This document shows positions 26,102-33,079 of a stretch of DNA of 37,766 nucleotides, in pieces. This DNA comes from a virus. The translations under genes were made by a program, and so were the position numbers. The DNA lies in IMG/VR virus record IMGVR_UViG_3300032087_005691, positions 1 through 37,766 of that record, one strand, 5' to 3'. The notes below the pieces were generated by a model. It saw only the letters and a program-made list of their open reading frames with translations. It was not told the origin of the DNA and did not search any database. The stretch's first letter is position 1. Each line of letters begins with the position of its first letter.

Positions 26102-26120
26102 CAAACAATGAAAGAACTAT

Positions 26121-27059
26121 ATGAAAAGAGTAAACTACTTAAACAACAGAGATCTGCTGAAACAAATACATCTAAGCAAAAATACCTATTGCTCTTATGT
26201 TAGTGCCGAAGACAGCAATTATGACATCATAGTCAAGGATGTTAAAAAAATCAACACCAAAACAATTTCACAGGCCAGAAAAAACAAAGCCAAAAAAATG
26301 ACACAAGAATCATGGGAAACTGCCAAAGCGGCCGCAGGTAGAAAAAACAAACTGAAAATGTCAGACTTTGAAGTAAGTCCAAGAAAAATAGAAAAAACTG
26401 ATCTGGTGTTTAGAGTAATGTCATTTGAACACATACCAGAAGATTTAAAAAGAAAAAACAATCCCAAAACAGAAGCAGATATACACACCAAAGTGAACTT
26501 TCCTCCATTCCAGCACTATCGTATTGACAGCAAAGGTAAACCTCAATGTGTAGGAAAAAGTCATTGGATAGGTGGTATGGCCAATGGCAGTTTTAGTTGC
26601 ACTCACGGAAAGATCACAGCGGAACTGGCCAAGATGTACATGAAGTTGTGTGAAAGATACGGCACAAGATCAAACTGGAGAGGCTACACATACAACGACG
26701 AAATGCAATCTCAGGCTTTGATGCAGTTGAGCCAGATAGGTTTGCAGTTTGATGAATCAAAATCAGAAAATCCTTTTGCGTATTACACAGCGGCTATCAC
26801 CAATTCATTCACAAGAATACTAAACATCGAAAAGAAAAATCAAAACATCAGAGACGATATTATGGAACAGAACAATCTCATGCCATCAATGACTAGACAG
26901 ATGAGTGAACTGATTGCCAAACAGAACAAAAGAATAAAAGAAGAAGGTTCCACAGTGAGAGTGGCCACAAAAACATCAATGGCACAGTTTAACAGACACT
27001 ACAAAAAAACTGGAGAACGAAAATATGATCTTCTTAAATACAAGGAAGTTAAAAAATAA
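26121..27059 (+). CDS. 55: Late-transcription sigma factor gp55, with a large N-terminal insertion
   Basis: A 312-aa protein. T4 gp55 is 185 aa. The sigma core is at residues ~165-250: KMYMKLCERYGTRSNWRGYT, YNDEMQSQALMQLSQIGLQF, ESKSENPFAYYTAAITNSFT, RILNIEKKNQNIRDD, matching the gp55 pattern of a sigma-2-like helix set that recognises TATAAATA. The first ~20 residues (VNYLNNRDLLKQI) match the start of T4 gp55. Residues ~30-160 are an extra segment, Lys-rich then FPPFQHYRI, CVGKSHWIGGMANGSFSCTH (Cys143, His148, Cys160, His162). The basic C-terminus ends KYDLLKYKEVKK. It heads the plus-strand block with gp47 (TAATG overlap). Its expected targets are the TATAAATA boxes in this window. The start at 26121 has only a weak Shine-Dalgarno. 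Confidence 0.85.
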   Translation: MKRVNYLNNRDLLKQIHLSKNTYCSYVSAEDSNYDIIVKDVKKINTKTISQARKNKAKKMTQESWETAKAAAGRKNKLKMSDFEVSPRKIEKTDLVFRVMSFEHIPEDLKRKNNPKTEADIHTKVNFPPFQHYRIDSKGKPQCVGKSHWIGGMANGSFSCTHGKITAELAKMYMKLCERYGTRSNWRGYTYNDEMQSQALMQLSQIGLQFDESKSENPFAYYTAAITNSFTRILNIEKKNQNIRDDIMEQNNLMPSMTRQMSELIAKQNKRIKEEGSTVRVATKTSMAQFNRHYKKTGERKYDLLKYKEVKK

Positions 27060-28081
27060 TGGCATTATTTAAAAAAGTCGCTTGTTTTACTGACATACAT
27101 TTTGGAATGAAAGGTAATTCAAGAATACACAATGACGACTGTGAGGCTTTTATCTACTGGTTCATTGATCAAGCCAAAGCACAAGGTTGTGAAACTTGTA
27201 TATTCTTAGGCGACTGGCATCATCACAGATCCTCAACAAACGTATCCACAATGAACTACACAGTTTCCAACATGGAAAGATTGGGACAAGCATTTGAAAA
27301 AGTTTATGTGATAATGGGCAATCATGATCTGTTTTACAGAGACAAACGAGAAATAAACTCAATGGAGTTTATCAGAAACATACCAAACATACACATTGTC
27401 AATGAATGGATTGAAACAGAAGACGTTGCTATTATTCCATGGATAGTGCAGGATGAATGGAAACGTATTCCGCAGATGCAACAGAAATATATTTTCGGAC
27501 ACTTTGAACTGCCGTATTTCAAAATGAACGCCATGGTTGAAATGCCAGACGTGGGCGGTATCAAAGCAGAACATTTTGTAAATCAGCAGTATGTTTTTAC
27601 AGGACACTTTCACAAAAGGCAAGTGAGAAACAATGTTGTATACATGGGCAATGCTTTTCCACACAATTACGCTGATGCTGGTGATGACGAACGAGGCATG
27701 ATGATTTTGGAACATGGTGGCACACCAAAATATTACAATTGGCCAGATATGCCAAGATACAGAAACTATAAAATAAGCCAACTGTTGGCAGATCCAGAAG
27801 GACTACTAAAAGAAAAAATGTATGTGAGAGTGACACTAGACATCAAGATCAGTTATGAAGAAGCCAATTTTATTCGAGAAACATTTATAGACAAATACAA
27901 ACTACGAGAACTACAATTGATACCTGAACAGGTTGATCAAGCACAAGAAACCACAGCCACAATAGAAAAGTTTGACAGTGTGGATCAAATTGTTGTCAAA
28001 CAATTGGAAAGTGTTGATTCACAAACATATGACAAAAAAATATTAATGGCAATCTACAACAACTTGGACGTAAACAACTAA
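27059..28081 (+). CDS. 47: Recombination nuclease subunit gp47 (Mre11/SbcD-like)
   Basis: A 340-aa calcineurin-type phosphoesterase, the same length as T4 gp47 (339 aa). Metal ligands are visible in order: Asp12-x-His14 (TDIHFG), Asp52 (FLGDWHHHR), Asn88-His89 (MGNHD), His148 (FGHFE) and His183-x-His185 (TGHFHKR). The residue after the GD motif is His-rich, as in family members. gp47 pairs with gp46 to resect DNA ends for recombination-dependent replication, to degrade host DNA and to repair breaks. The start overlaps the gp55 stop (TAATG). A one-base gap separates it from the MazG-like gene. All catalytic residues are present, so it should be active. Confidence 0.95.
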   Translation: MALFKKVACFTDIHFGMKGNSRIHNDDCEAFIYWFIDQAKAQGCETCIFLGDWHHHRSSTNVSTMNYTVSNMERLGQAFEKVYVIMGNHDLFYRDKREINSMEFIRNIPNIHIVNEWIETEDVAIIPWIVQDEWKRIPQMQQKYIFGHFELPYFKMNAMVEMPDVGGIKAEHFVNQQYVFTGHFHKRQVRNNVVYMGNAFPHNYADAGDDERGMMILEHGGTPKYYNWPDMPRYRNYKISQLLADPEGLLKEKMYVRVTLDIKISYEEANFIRETFIDKYKLRELQLIPEQVDQAQETTATIEKFDSVDQIVVKQLESVDSQTYDKKILMAIYNNLDVNN

Positions 28082-28082
28082 A

Positions 28083-28373
28083 ATGCAAGAATTAATTGAA
28101 AAAGTAAACAAATGGTTTGAAGATCGCAACTTGATACAAGGAAGCACAGACAAAGATCAAATTTTAAAACTGATGCAGGAACTGGGTGAATTAAGTGACC
28201 ATGCCTGTAAAGGTGAAGACATCAGAGACGATTTGGGAGATATGTTGGTTGTGATGTTGAACATTATGAAAAGAAATGATTATACCATTGAAGAATGTCT
28301 GCAGATAGCATACGATGATATTAAAGACAGAAAAGGCCGAATGGTAGATGGTATATTTGTAAAAGAGGAATAA
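28083..28373 (+). CDS. mazG: MazG-like nucleotide pyrophosphohydrolase
   Basis: A 96-aa single-domain protein. The MazG-type metal-binding helices are visible: QELGELSDHA (Glu33, Glu36, Asp39) and IRDDLGDMLVVMLNIMKRN (Asp50, Asp53), ending in KDRKGRMVDGIF. Single-domain MazG proteins hydrolyse NTPs or dNTPs to monophosphates, and phage copies have been proposed to shape nucleotide pools or (p)ppGpp. It lies between gp47 and gp46 with a 1-nt and a 2-nt gap, so it is co-expressed with the recombination nuclease. Length is typical of phage MazG. The substrate cannot be read from sequence. Confidence 0.85.
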   Translation: MQELIEKVNKWFEDRNLIQGSTDKDQILKLMQELGELSDHACKGEDIRDDLGDMLVVMLNIMKRNDYTIEECLQIAYDDIKDRKGRMVDGIFVKEE

Positions 28374-28375
28374 TA

Positions 28376-30145
28376 TTGTTAACAGTAAAAACACTCACAG
28401 TAAAAAACTTTCTAAGCGTGGGCAATCAAGCACAGGCAATTAATTTTGAAGGCAAGAATTTAGTATTGGTATTGGGTGAAAACATGGACCTTGGTGGCGA
28501 CGACGCAGGTGCTAGAAATGGTACAGGTAAAACCACAATAATAAATGCTATCAGTTATGCACTATTTGGTGATGCACTTACTCAGATCAGAAAAGACAAT
28601 CTTGTTAACAAAACCAACAACAAAGACATGTTGGTTTCAATCACTTTTGAAAAAAACAATACCACATACACCATTGAAAGAGGCAGAAAACCAGCCAAAC
28701 TTAAATTTTATATTAATGATGTTGAACAAGAAAGCAACGAAGCACAGGGAGAAAACAGAGAGACACAACACGAAATTAACAAATTGATCGGAATGAGTCA
28801 TGCCATGTTCAAGAATATCATTGCTTTGAACACATACACTCAACCGTTTCTGGCCACTAAACAGGCAGAACAAAGAGAAATAATTGAACAACTTTTGGGA
28901 ATAACAATACTTTCAGAAAAGGCAGATCTACTTAAAGATCAAATGCGTGGCACCAAAGAAGAATTAATGAGTGAAAAATACAAACTGGACAGTATTAAAC
29001 AAAGCAATGAAAAAATTAGTGAATCAATAAAAACTATCAGACTACGAAGCAGTGCATGGCAGTCACAGAAAGAGCAGGATATTGAAAAGTTCAAAGACGC
29101 AATCTCTGAACTGGACAAAGTGGATATCACAGCAGAACTTGAAGCACACAAACAATTACAAAAACACAACGAGCAGTCCAAAACACTGGCCAGTCTGCAA
29201 AAAGAAAAAGCATATCATGAAAACAGTTTGACCAAAGCAGATTCCAATGTGGAAAAAACCAAAAAAGATATGGAATATGCACAAGACGCAAAATGTCCCA
29301 CATGTGAACAAGAACTACACGATGACAAACACGAACATCTAGTGGATAAATTAAAAACAATCTTAACTGAAAATGAAGATTACAGTAACAAACTAAAAAG
29401 TGATCTTGCAAAAATACAACACCAGATTGATGACATAGGTGATTTGGGTGTTATACCAGACACTTATTACGATTCAATAGACGAAGCATACAATCACAAA
29501 GGCACACTAAAAGATCTCAAAAGACAACTGGAGCAAACTGAATCAAAAGAAGATCCTTACGCAGAACAAATACATGAACTAACAAAAAGTGCTATTCAAA
29601 AAATAGATTACACAAAGGCCAACGAACTTGAAGACTTGTACAGACATCAAGAATTTTTATACAAGTTGCTCACAGCCAAAGACAGTTTTTTAAGAACAAA
29701 AATCATAGAACAAAATTTAACATATTTGAATCAGCGATTGGCCAACTATTTGGCAAAAGTAAAACTGCCACACACTGTGGTGTTTAGACCGGATCTGTCT
29801 GTTTGCATTGAAGAATTGGGTAGAGAACTGGACTTTGATAATTTAAGTAGAGGTGAAAGAAACAGATTAATTTTGAGTTTGAGTTGGGCATTCAGAGATG
29901 TGTGGGAAGGATTATATCAACAGATCAACTTGCTGTTTATTGATGAATTAATAGACGCAGGTATGGACACATCAGGTGTTGAAAGTTCCATGGCTGTACT
30001 AAAAGACATGGCCAGAACACAAAACAAAAATATTTTCCTAATTTCACACAAAGACGAACTGGTAAGCAGAGTTAATTCTGTATTAAAAGTGATAAAAGAA
30101 AATGGATTTACCAACTATGCCAACGATGTGGAAATTGTTATTTAA
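28376..30145 (+). CDS. 46: Recombination ATPase subunit gp46 (Rad50/SbcC-like)
   Basis: A 589-aa SMC-type ATPase (T4 gp46 is 560 aa). Features: Walker A around residues 45-54 (GARNGTGKTT), a Q-loop region near 150-160 (LNTYTQPFLA), coiled-coil arms ~165-300 and ~315-440, and a zinc hook Cys307-Pro-Thr-Cys310. Near the C-terminus come the ABC signature LSRGERNR at 490-497, Walker B LLFIDE at 519-524 and the H-loop His at 558. The start codon is TTG at 28376, preceded by GAGGA about 7 nt upstream. There is no ATG before the P-loop strand, so TTG is required. An insertion (MDLGGDDA) precedes the P-loop glycines. It forms the nuclease complex with gp47. Its stop overlaps the convergent minus-strand gene by 8 nt. 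Confidence 0.95.
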   Translation: MLTVKTLTVKNFLSVGNQAQAINFEGKNLVLVLGENMDLGGDDAGARNGTGKTTIINAISYALFGDALTQIRKDNLVNKTNNKDMLVSITFEKNNTTYTIERGRKPAKLKFYINDVEQESNEAQGENRETQHEINKLIGMSHAMFKNIIALNTYTQPFLATKQAEQREIIEQLLGITILSEKADLLKDQMRGTKEELMSEKYKLDSIKQSNEKISESIKTIRLRSSAWQSQKEQDIEKFKDAISELDKVDITAELEAHKQLQKHNEQSKTLASLQKEKAYHENSLTKADSNVEKTKKDMEYAQDAKCPTCEQELHDDKHEHLVDKLKTILTENEDYSNKLKSDLAKIQHQIDDIGDLGVIPDTYYDSIDEAYNHKGTLKDLKRQLEQTESKEDPYAEQIHELTKSAIQKIDYTKANELEDLYRHQEFLYKLLTAKDSFLRTKIIEQNLTYLNQRLANYLAKVKLPHTVVFRPDLSVCIEELGRELDFDNLSRGERNRLILSLSWAFRDVWEGLYQQINLLFIDELIDAGMDTSGVESSMAVLKDMARTQNKNIFLISHKDELVSRVNSVLKVIKENGFTNYANDVEIVI

Positions 30146-30929
30146 TAACTAACTGCTCGGACACACTTACACACTCTCCGTCTTTTTTTGCAACATTAAA
30201 GAAATTAGTTTCTTGTAAATTGTTATCCTTACAAATCTTTTTATATTTTTCACCATACGTATTCCATCCGTAATCTCTTTCAATGTTGTCCATAACAAAA
30301 CTTCCACATGATATTAATGCATCATTGTATTTTTGCTGAGCGTTAAACATTGTTATAGAGTCCATTGTTCTTTGTTTGCTATACCTAAGTCCTATTCTGT
30401 TCCAAGATCCTATATATTTTGATAAACTCATTCCAAAACTTTTTATATTGGGATGACCAAAATCTAAATTTATGTCTTTGGATACAGTAATCCATGCACA
30501 ATCAATATGCACATCTATGTTTTTATTTTTACATTCTTCTAATATTTCGTCCCATTTTGGTCGGGGTCCATAATAATAATTTGGTATTGATACAATTAAA
30601 GGTACCTCTGGTTCAAGACTACCAATTTCCGTTGGACGTTTACCCATCACCGCATAATAAGCATAATCTCTTGGCAATACTTGGATATTCCATTTATTTT
30701 TTAGTGCTAAACTTTCAATAAATTGTGTGCATCCAATTATAATATCTTTATTAGGAAACTGATCAACATTATGCAATTGATTTATTTTTGTTGACATAAA
30801 CCAATTATCTGCTTTTTCTATAAAATCTTCTTTAGAAACAATTTTTTGCGGTTCAGAAAAAAACCTCTTTTTAATACTAATAATTTTTTCATCCTGAATA
30901 GATTTTAATATCTTGCTAAATTTTTGCAT
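30138..30929 (-). CDS. Short PLP-dependent aminotransferase-like protein (fold type I)
   Basis: A 263-aa protein. Type I aminotransferases are usually 350-450 aa. Motifs fit the large domain: SIPNYYYGP at 114-122 (the region of the NPTG loop), a strand-end Asp in VHIDCAW (Asp143, which would contact the PLP ring nitrogen), and SLSKYIG (Lys171, Schiff-base position) followed by NRIGLRY with Arg178/Arg182. The usual C-terminal small domain is very short and the N-terminal arm is reduced. It may still be catalytic as a dimer, or may have become a binding protein. Substrate unknown. It lies last in the AT-rich accessory block, overlapping the 2OG-oxygenase gene by 14 nt. No Shine-Dalgarno was found, so coupling is likely. 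Its 3' end overlaps gp46 convergently. Confidence 0.6.
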   Translation of the reverse strand: MQKFSKILKSIQDEKIISIKKRFFSEPQKIVSKEDFIEKADNWFMSTKINQLHNVDQFPNKDIIIGCTQFIESLALKNKWNIQVLPRDYAYYAVMGKRPTEIGSLEPEVPLIVSIPNYYYGPRPKWDEILEECKNKNIDVHIDCAWITVSKDINLDFGHPNIKSFGMSLSKYIGSWNRIGLRYSKQRTMDSITMFNAQQKYNDALISCGSFVMDNIERDYGWNTYGEKYKKICKDNNLQETNFFNVAKKDGECVSVSEQLVIK

Positions 30930-31497
30930 ATCTTATGTAAATACTTTTTCTAATTTTGTTACCAATATGTTCATGTTCGCAACCGTGCCAACTGTTGGTG
31001 TTGTTTAAAAGACAATAGCCTGAATTACTTTTGTATTTAAAAACATGAAATGGTTTTTTGGAATTTTGTGAAGAATATAAAGCGGTTCCCGGAATATTAT
31101 CATCACTATCTAGATATATTTGAATTGCTAATGATATTCTGCTATCATCTCTATGTGCTTCTAATTTATATCCGGACGAGTCAAACCAGATGTCTGATGT
31201 TTTTGCTTGTAATTTAATTTTGTATTTGTCTTCGAACACTTTTTTAATTTTATTTGACCTAAAAATTAGATTCAATTCTTTAGAAATTTGTTCTTTATAA
31301 TCAACTCTTAAACGTTGTTTATGTTTTTGTTGTTCAACTTTTTTAACACTACAATTAGTAGGATTTATTTTTTGTAAGCGTTTATAAAGATTTTTAGGTA
31401 AGATATTTTGAAAAATTTGGTAAAAAGCACCATGTCTTTCAATTACCATACTTTTTTCTATTGACTGAGCCAGAAAATTAATGTTATCATTTAACAT
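30916..31497 (-). CDS. 2-oxoglutarate/Fe(II)-dependent oxygenase
   Basis: A 193-aa protein with the double-stranded beta-helix signature: His115-Arg-Asp117 (EAHRDDSR), a strand AIQIYLDSDDNIPGTALY, then distal His171 in NTNSWHGCEHE and Arg183 in KIRKSIYIRY, which would bind 2OG. All three iron ligands and the Arg are present, so activity is expected. Phage relatives hydroxylate proteins, nucleic acids or small molecules. The substrate is not evident here. The N-terminal ~90 residues are Lys/Gln-rich. It starts 39 nt from the divergent histone-H1-like gene and overlaps the aminotransferase-like gene. The sequence is clearly more AT-rich than the structural genes, suggesting separate origin. Confidence 0.8.
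   Translation of the reverse strand: MLNDNINFLAQSIEKSMVIERHGAFYQIFQNILPKNLYKRLQKINPTNCSVKKVEQQKHKQRLRVDYKEQISKELNLIFRSNKIKKVFEDKYKIKLQAKTSDIWFDSSGYKLEAHRDDSRISLAIQIYLDSDDNIPGTALYSSQNSKKPFHVFKYKSNSGYCLLNNTNSWHGCEHEHIGNKIRKSIYIRYAKI
31461..31490 (+). promoter_or_regulatory. Sigma70-type promoter for the histone-H1-like gene
   Basis: TTGACT at 31461-31466 and TATCAT at 31485-31490 are separated by 18 nt, each one base from consensus. The predicted start is near 31497, giving a ~40-nt leader with AAAGGA before the ATG at 31537. The site lies inside the first codons of the divergent oxygenase gene. A host-type promoter implies early expression, unlike the TATAAATA late genes. Confidence 0.55.
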
Positions 31498-31536
31498 ATA
31501 TTAATTAATTATCGTACGACAACAAAGGAATAAAAT

Positions 31537-31725
31537 ATGTCACAAACACATGAATCGATAATGACAGCAATTCAAACTTACTCAGAAGAAAATTCTAAGT
31601 TTGTGGAAAAAGGTGTAAAGGCATCTGCGACTAGAGCCAGAAAAGCCCTTGCTGAATTATCTAAATTAATAAAAGCAAGAAGAAAAGAAATTCAAGAATC
31701 TAAAAACGCACAAAAAGTTGCGTAA
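31537..31725 (+). CDS. Small histone-H1/Hc1-like basic protein
   Basis: A 62-aa, Lys/Arg-rich, Ala-rich helical peptide. The central segment VEKGVKASATRARKALAELS then KLIKARRKEIQESK closely resembles short bacterial histone-H1-like proteins of the Hc1 type, in which a ...K..gtRARKa...l.kl.k..R helix binds DNA or compacts the nucleoid. The Shine-Dalgarno AAAGGA lies 7 nt before the ATG. The gene stands alone on the plus strand between minus-strand genes, with its own sigma70-like promoter upstream and a rho-independent terminator 28 nt after the stop. This suggests a strongly expressed early product, perhaps acting on host or phage DNA. A role is inferred only from the family resemblance. Confidence 0.6.
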   Translation: MSQTHESIMTAIQTYSEENSKFVEKGVKASATRARKALAELSKLIKARRKEIQESKNAQKVA

Positions 31726-31733
31726 TCGATAAT

Positions 31734-31749
31734 TTGAATTGCAATTCAA
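31734..31749. repeat. Perfect 16-bp palindrome TTGAATTGCAATTCAA
   Basis: A perfect inverted repeat with no spacer lies between the stop of the H1-like gene and its terminator. As RNA it could form a weak AT hairpin. As DNA it could be a dimeric operator or a protein-binding site. No second copy was noticed in the window. Confidence 0.5.
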
Positions 31750-31752
31750 TTT

Positions 31753-31781
31753 AACCCTCGGCGTACAGTCGAGGGTTTTTT
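31753..31781 (+). terminator. Rho-independent terminator after the H1-like gene
   Basis: AACCCTCG at 31753-31760 pairs with CGAGGGTT at 31770-31777 across a 9-nt loop, and a run of T (31776-31781, then ATTT) follows. On the minus strand the stem is preceded by A residues and not followed by a T run, so it should act mainly on plus-strand transcripts. Confidence 0.85.
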
Positions 31782-31791
31782 ATTTGTAGAG

Positions 31792-32634
31792 TTACTTAAA
31801 ATAATCTTCTATTGTGCCTTCTCTGTATAAGTCCTGTGTAAAGCAATGCACACCATTGTCCCAAAACTTTGAATGGCGGAACTTACAAATTACAGGATTA
31901 ATTTTGTTTTTATCAAAGAAGTTTAATAAAGTATTAGTAGGTTCTGTTATAATACAATTTTCTTCGTCTACTGAAAGTACATTTACTGAATAATTGCTTT
32001 CTGTGCTATCACCGCCCCATGCGTGATTAATTGACATTTCTTTTTCCTTATTTTCAAAATAGCAAATATCCCATCCTGGGTAAATTTCGTCTAAATTTAC
32101 TAAATCTTTTGTTGCTAATATTACTCCCGGTTTTAGTATGCTGTATACTCCATCCATGTGCCATCCGTGTCTTGTGACAGTAACTCTATAACCGTTATCT
32201 TTAAGCCATGTTAATATTGTGTCCTCTGCTTCTTGATTGACGTTTTTGCTTATATCCCAGTGAATATGATTTCCACATCTTATCATGTTGGCACTGGATA
32301 TATCACTGTCCAAAAACCATTTTATATTTTTTTTATCAATCTCATTTAATATTTTACTGTAACCGTTGATAAGTTTTCCTACAAATAAATTATTTCCGAT
32401 TACAACAAAATAGTCTCTTGGAGATATAGGAGGACGTTTTTTTGCATTTGTTGTTGCAGGTCGGTAGCATGTTACATCAAATGACTCCAATGTAGTTACT
32501 AGGTTATTAAGGTCCTCTGCTGTATCATGCATTATATCTTTAAGATCATCTGATACGTTCTCAGGAGGATGTACACTACCAACTATGCAGTGTTTCAAAG
32601 GATGAAAAGTTGTATAACCTTTTATAGGTATCAT
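31792..32634 (-). CDS. Glycine-amidinotransferase-like enzyme (AGAT/StrB superfamily)
   Basis: A 280-aa member of the guanidino-group-modifying superfamily. AGAT transfers an amidino group from arginine to glycine or another amine through a Cys thiouronium intermediate. Matches to AGAT run in order: PRDYFVVIGNNLFVG at 72-86, ANMIRCGNHIHWD at 114-127, GWHMDGVYSILKPGVILA at 157-174 (His159, Asp161), SVNVLSVDEENCIITEP at 216-232, and GVHCFTQDLYREGTIEDYF (nucleophile Cys264). At the position of the catalytic Asp of AGAT (FDAADFIRAG) this protein has Asn115 by my alignment. It is shorter than AGAT (~420 aa). Its ATG overlaps the GIY-YIG gene's TGA (ATGA), so translation is coupled. The region is AT-rich. 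The acceptor is unknown; a deiminase or hydrolase activity is an alternative. Confidence 0.8.
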   Translation of the reverse strand: MIPIKGYTTFHPLKHCIVGSVHPPENVSDDLKDIMHDTAEDLNNLVTTLESFDVTCYRPATTNAKKRPPISPRDYFVVIGNNLFVGKLINGYSKILNEIDKKNIKWFLDSDISSANMIRCGNHIHWDISKNVNQEAEDTILTWLKDNGYRVTVTRHGWHMDGVYSILKPGVILATKDLVNLDEIYPGWDICYFENKEKEMSINHAWGGDSTESNYSVNVLSVDEENCIITEPTNTLLNFFDKNKINPVICKFRHSKFWDNGVHCFTQDLYREGTIEDYFK

Positions 32635-33056
32635 TTGTTAAGTATGCCTTTACCGTGTACTCTTACCCTTATATGACCATTGTAATATTGTTCGCTTAAC
32701 AGCACACCTTTTGAAAATTGTTCGTGTGCTTCCCAATAATTACACTCTGCTTTACTTTTACAGTACCTCAAAATAATTCTTTTGAATTTGTCTTTGCCAA
32801 AACGTTCGATGTCGGCGTGTAAGGCATCACTGCTACCATAGTAGTCTTTCCAGTCGCTGTCCACAGCGCCGCGAATTCTTTTGCGTACTTTTTTTCCGTT
32901 TTTCTGCGTATGCATTTTGTAGCGTAAGGTCTTGAATTTGGCCAGTTTCTTTCCAATATATCTGCGATTGTTCTCTAGGCAAATGATCTCATACACAAAA
33001 CCCACACAGTCAGATGGTAATTCTAAGACAGGTTCGTTTTTGTAGTGCCAATGCAT
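32631..33056 (-). CDS. GIY-YIG-like endonuclease
   Basis: A 141-aa protein. The GIY motif appears as CVGFVYEIICLENN (Gly19-Phe-Val-Tyr22) and the YIG motif as RRYIGKK (Tyr33-Ile-Gly35). The basic insert GKKVRKRIRG follows, then SDWKDYYGSSDALHADIERF, and Glu109 in CNYWEAHEQF could be the metal-binding Glu. A C-terminal NGHIRVRVHGKG completes a pattern seen in stand-alone phage nucleases of this type. Such proteins act as homing endonucleases or DNA-degrading nucleases. Its stop codon is fused to the start of the amidinotransferase gene. Upstream, only 23 bp separate it from the divergent oxygenase at 33080. Base composition is near that of the core genome, unlike the genes downstream of it. 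Confidence 0.65.
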   Translation of the reverse strand: MHWHYKNEPVLELPSDCVGFVYEIICLENNRRYIGKKLAKFKTLRYKMHTQKNGKKVRKRIRGAVDSDWKDYYGSSDALHADIERFGKDKFKRIILRYCKSKAECNYWEAHEQFSKGVLLSEQYYNGHIRVRVHGKGILNK

Positions 33057-33079
33057 GTCATTATTTAAATACAGGTACT

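Noticed and set aside
26108-26203. Short frame starting ATG 26108 before gp55
   Set aside because: About 31 codons in another frame, ending inside gp55, without a ribosome site. It might only affect gp55 translation.
30137-30149. GTTATTTAATAAC palindrome at the gp46 stop as a terminator
   Set aside because: An AT-only short inverted repeat without a GC stem or T run. It arises from the two overlapping convergent stop codons.
33014-33079. Longer start for the second oxygenase
   Set aside because: It would run through the divergent nuclease's start. The ATG at 33080 fits the gap and family length better.
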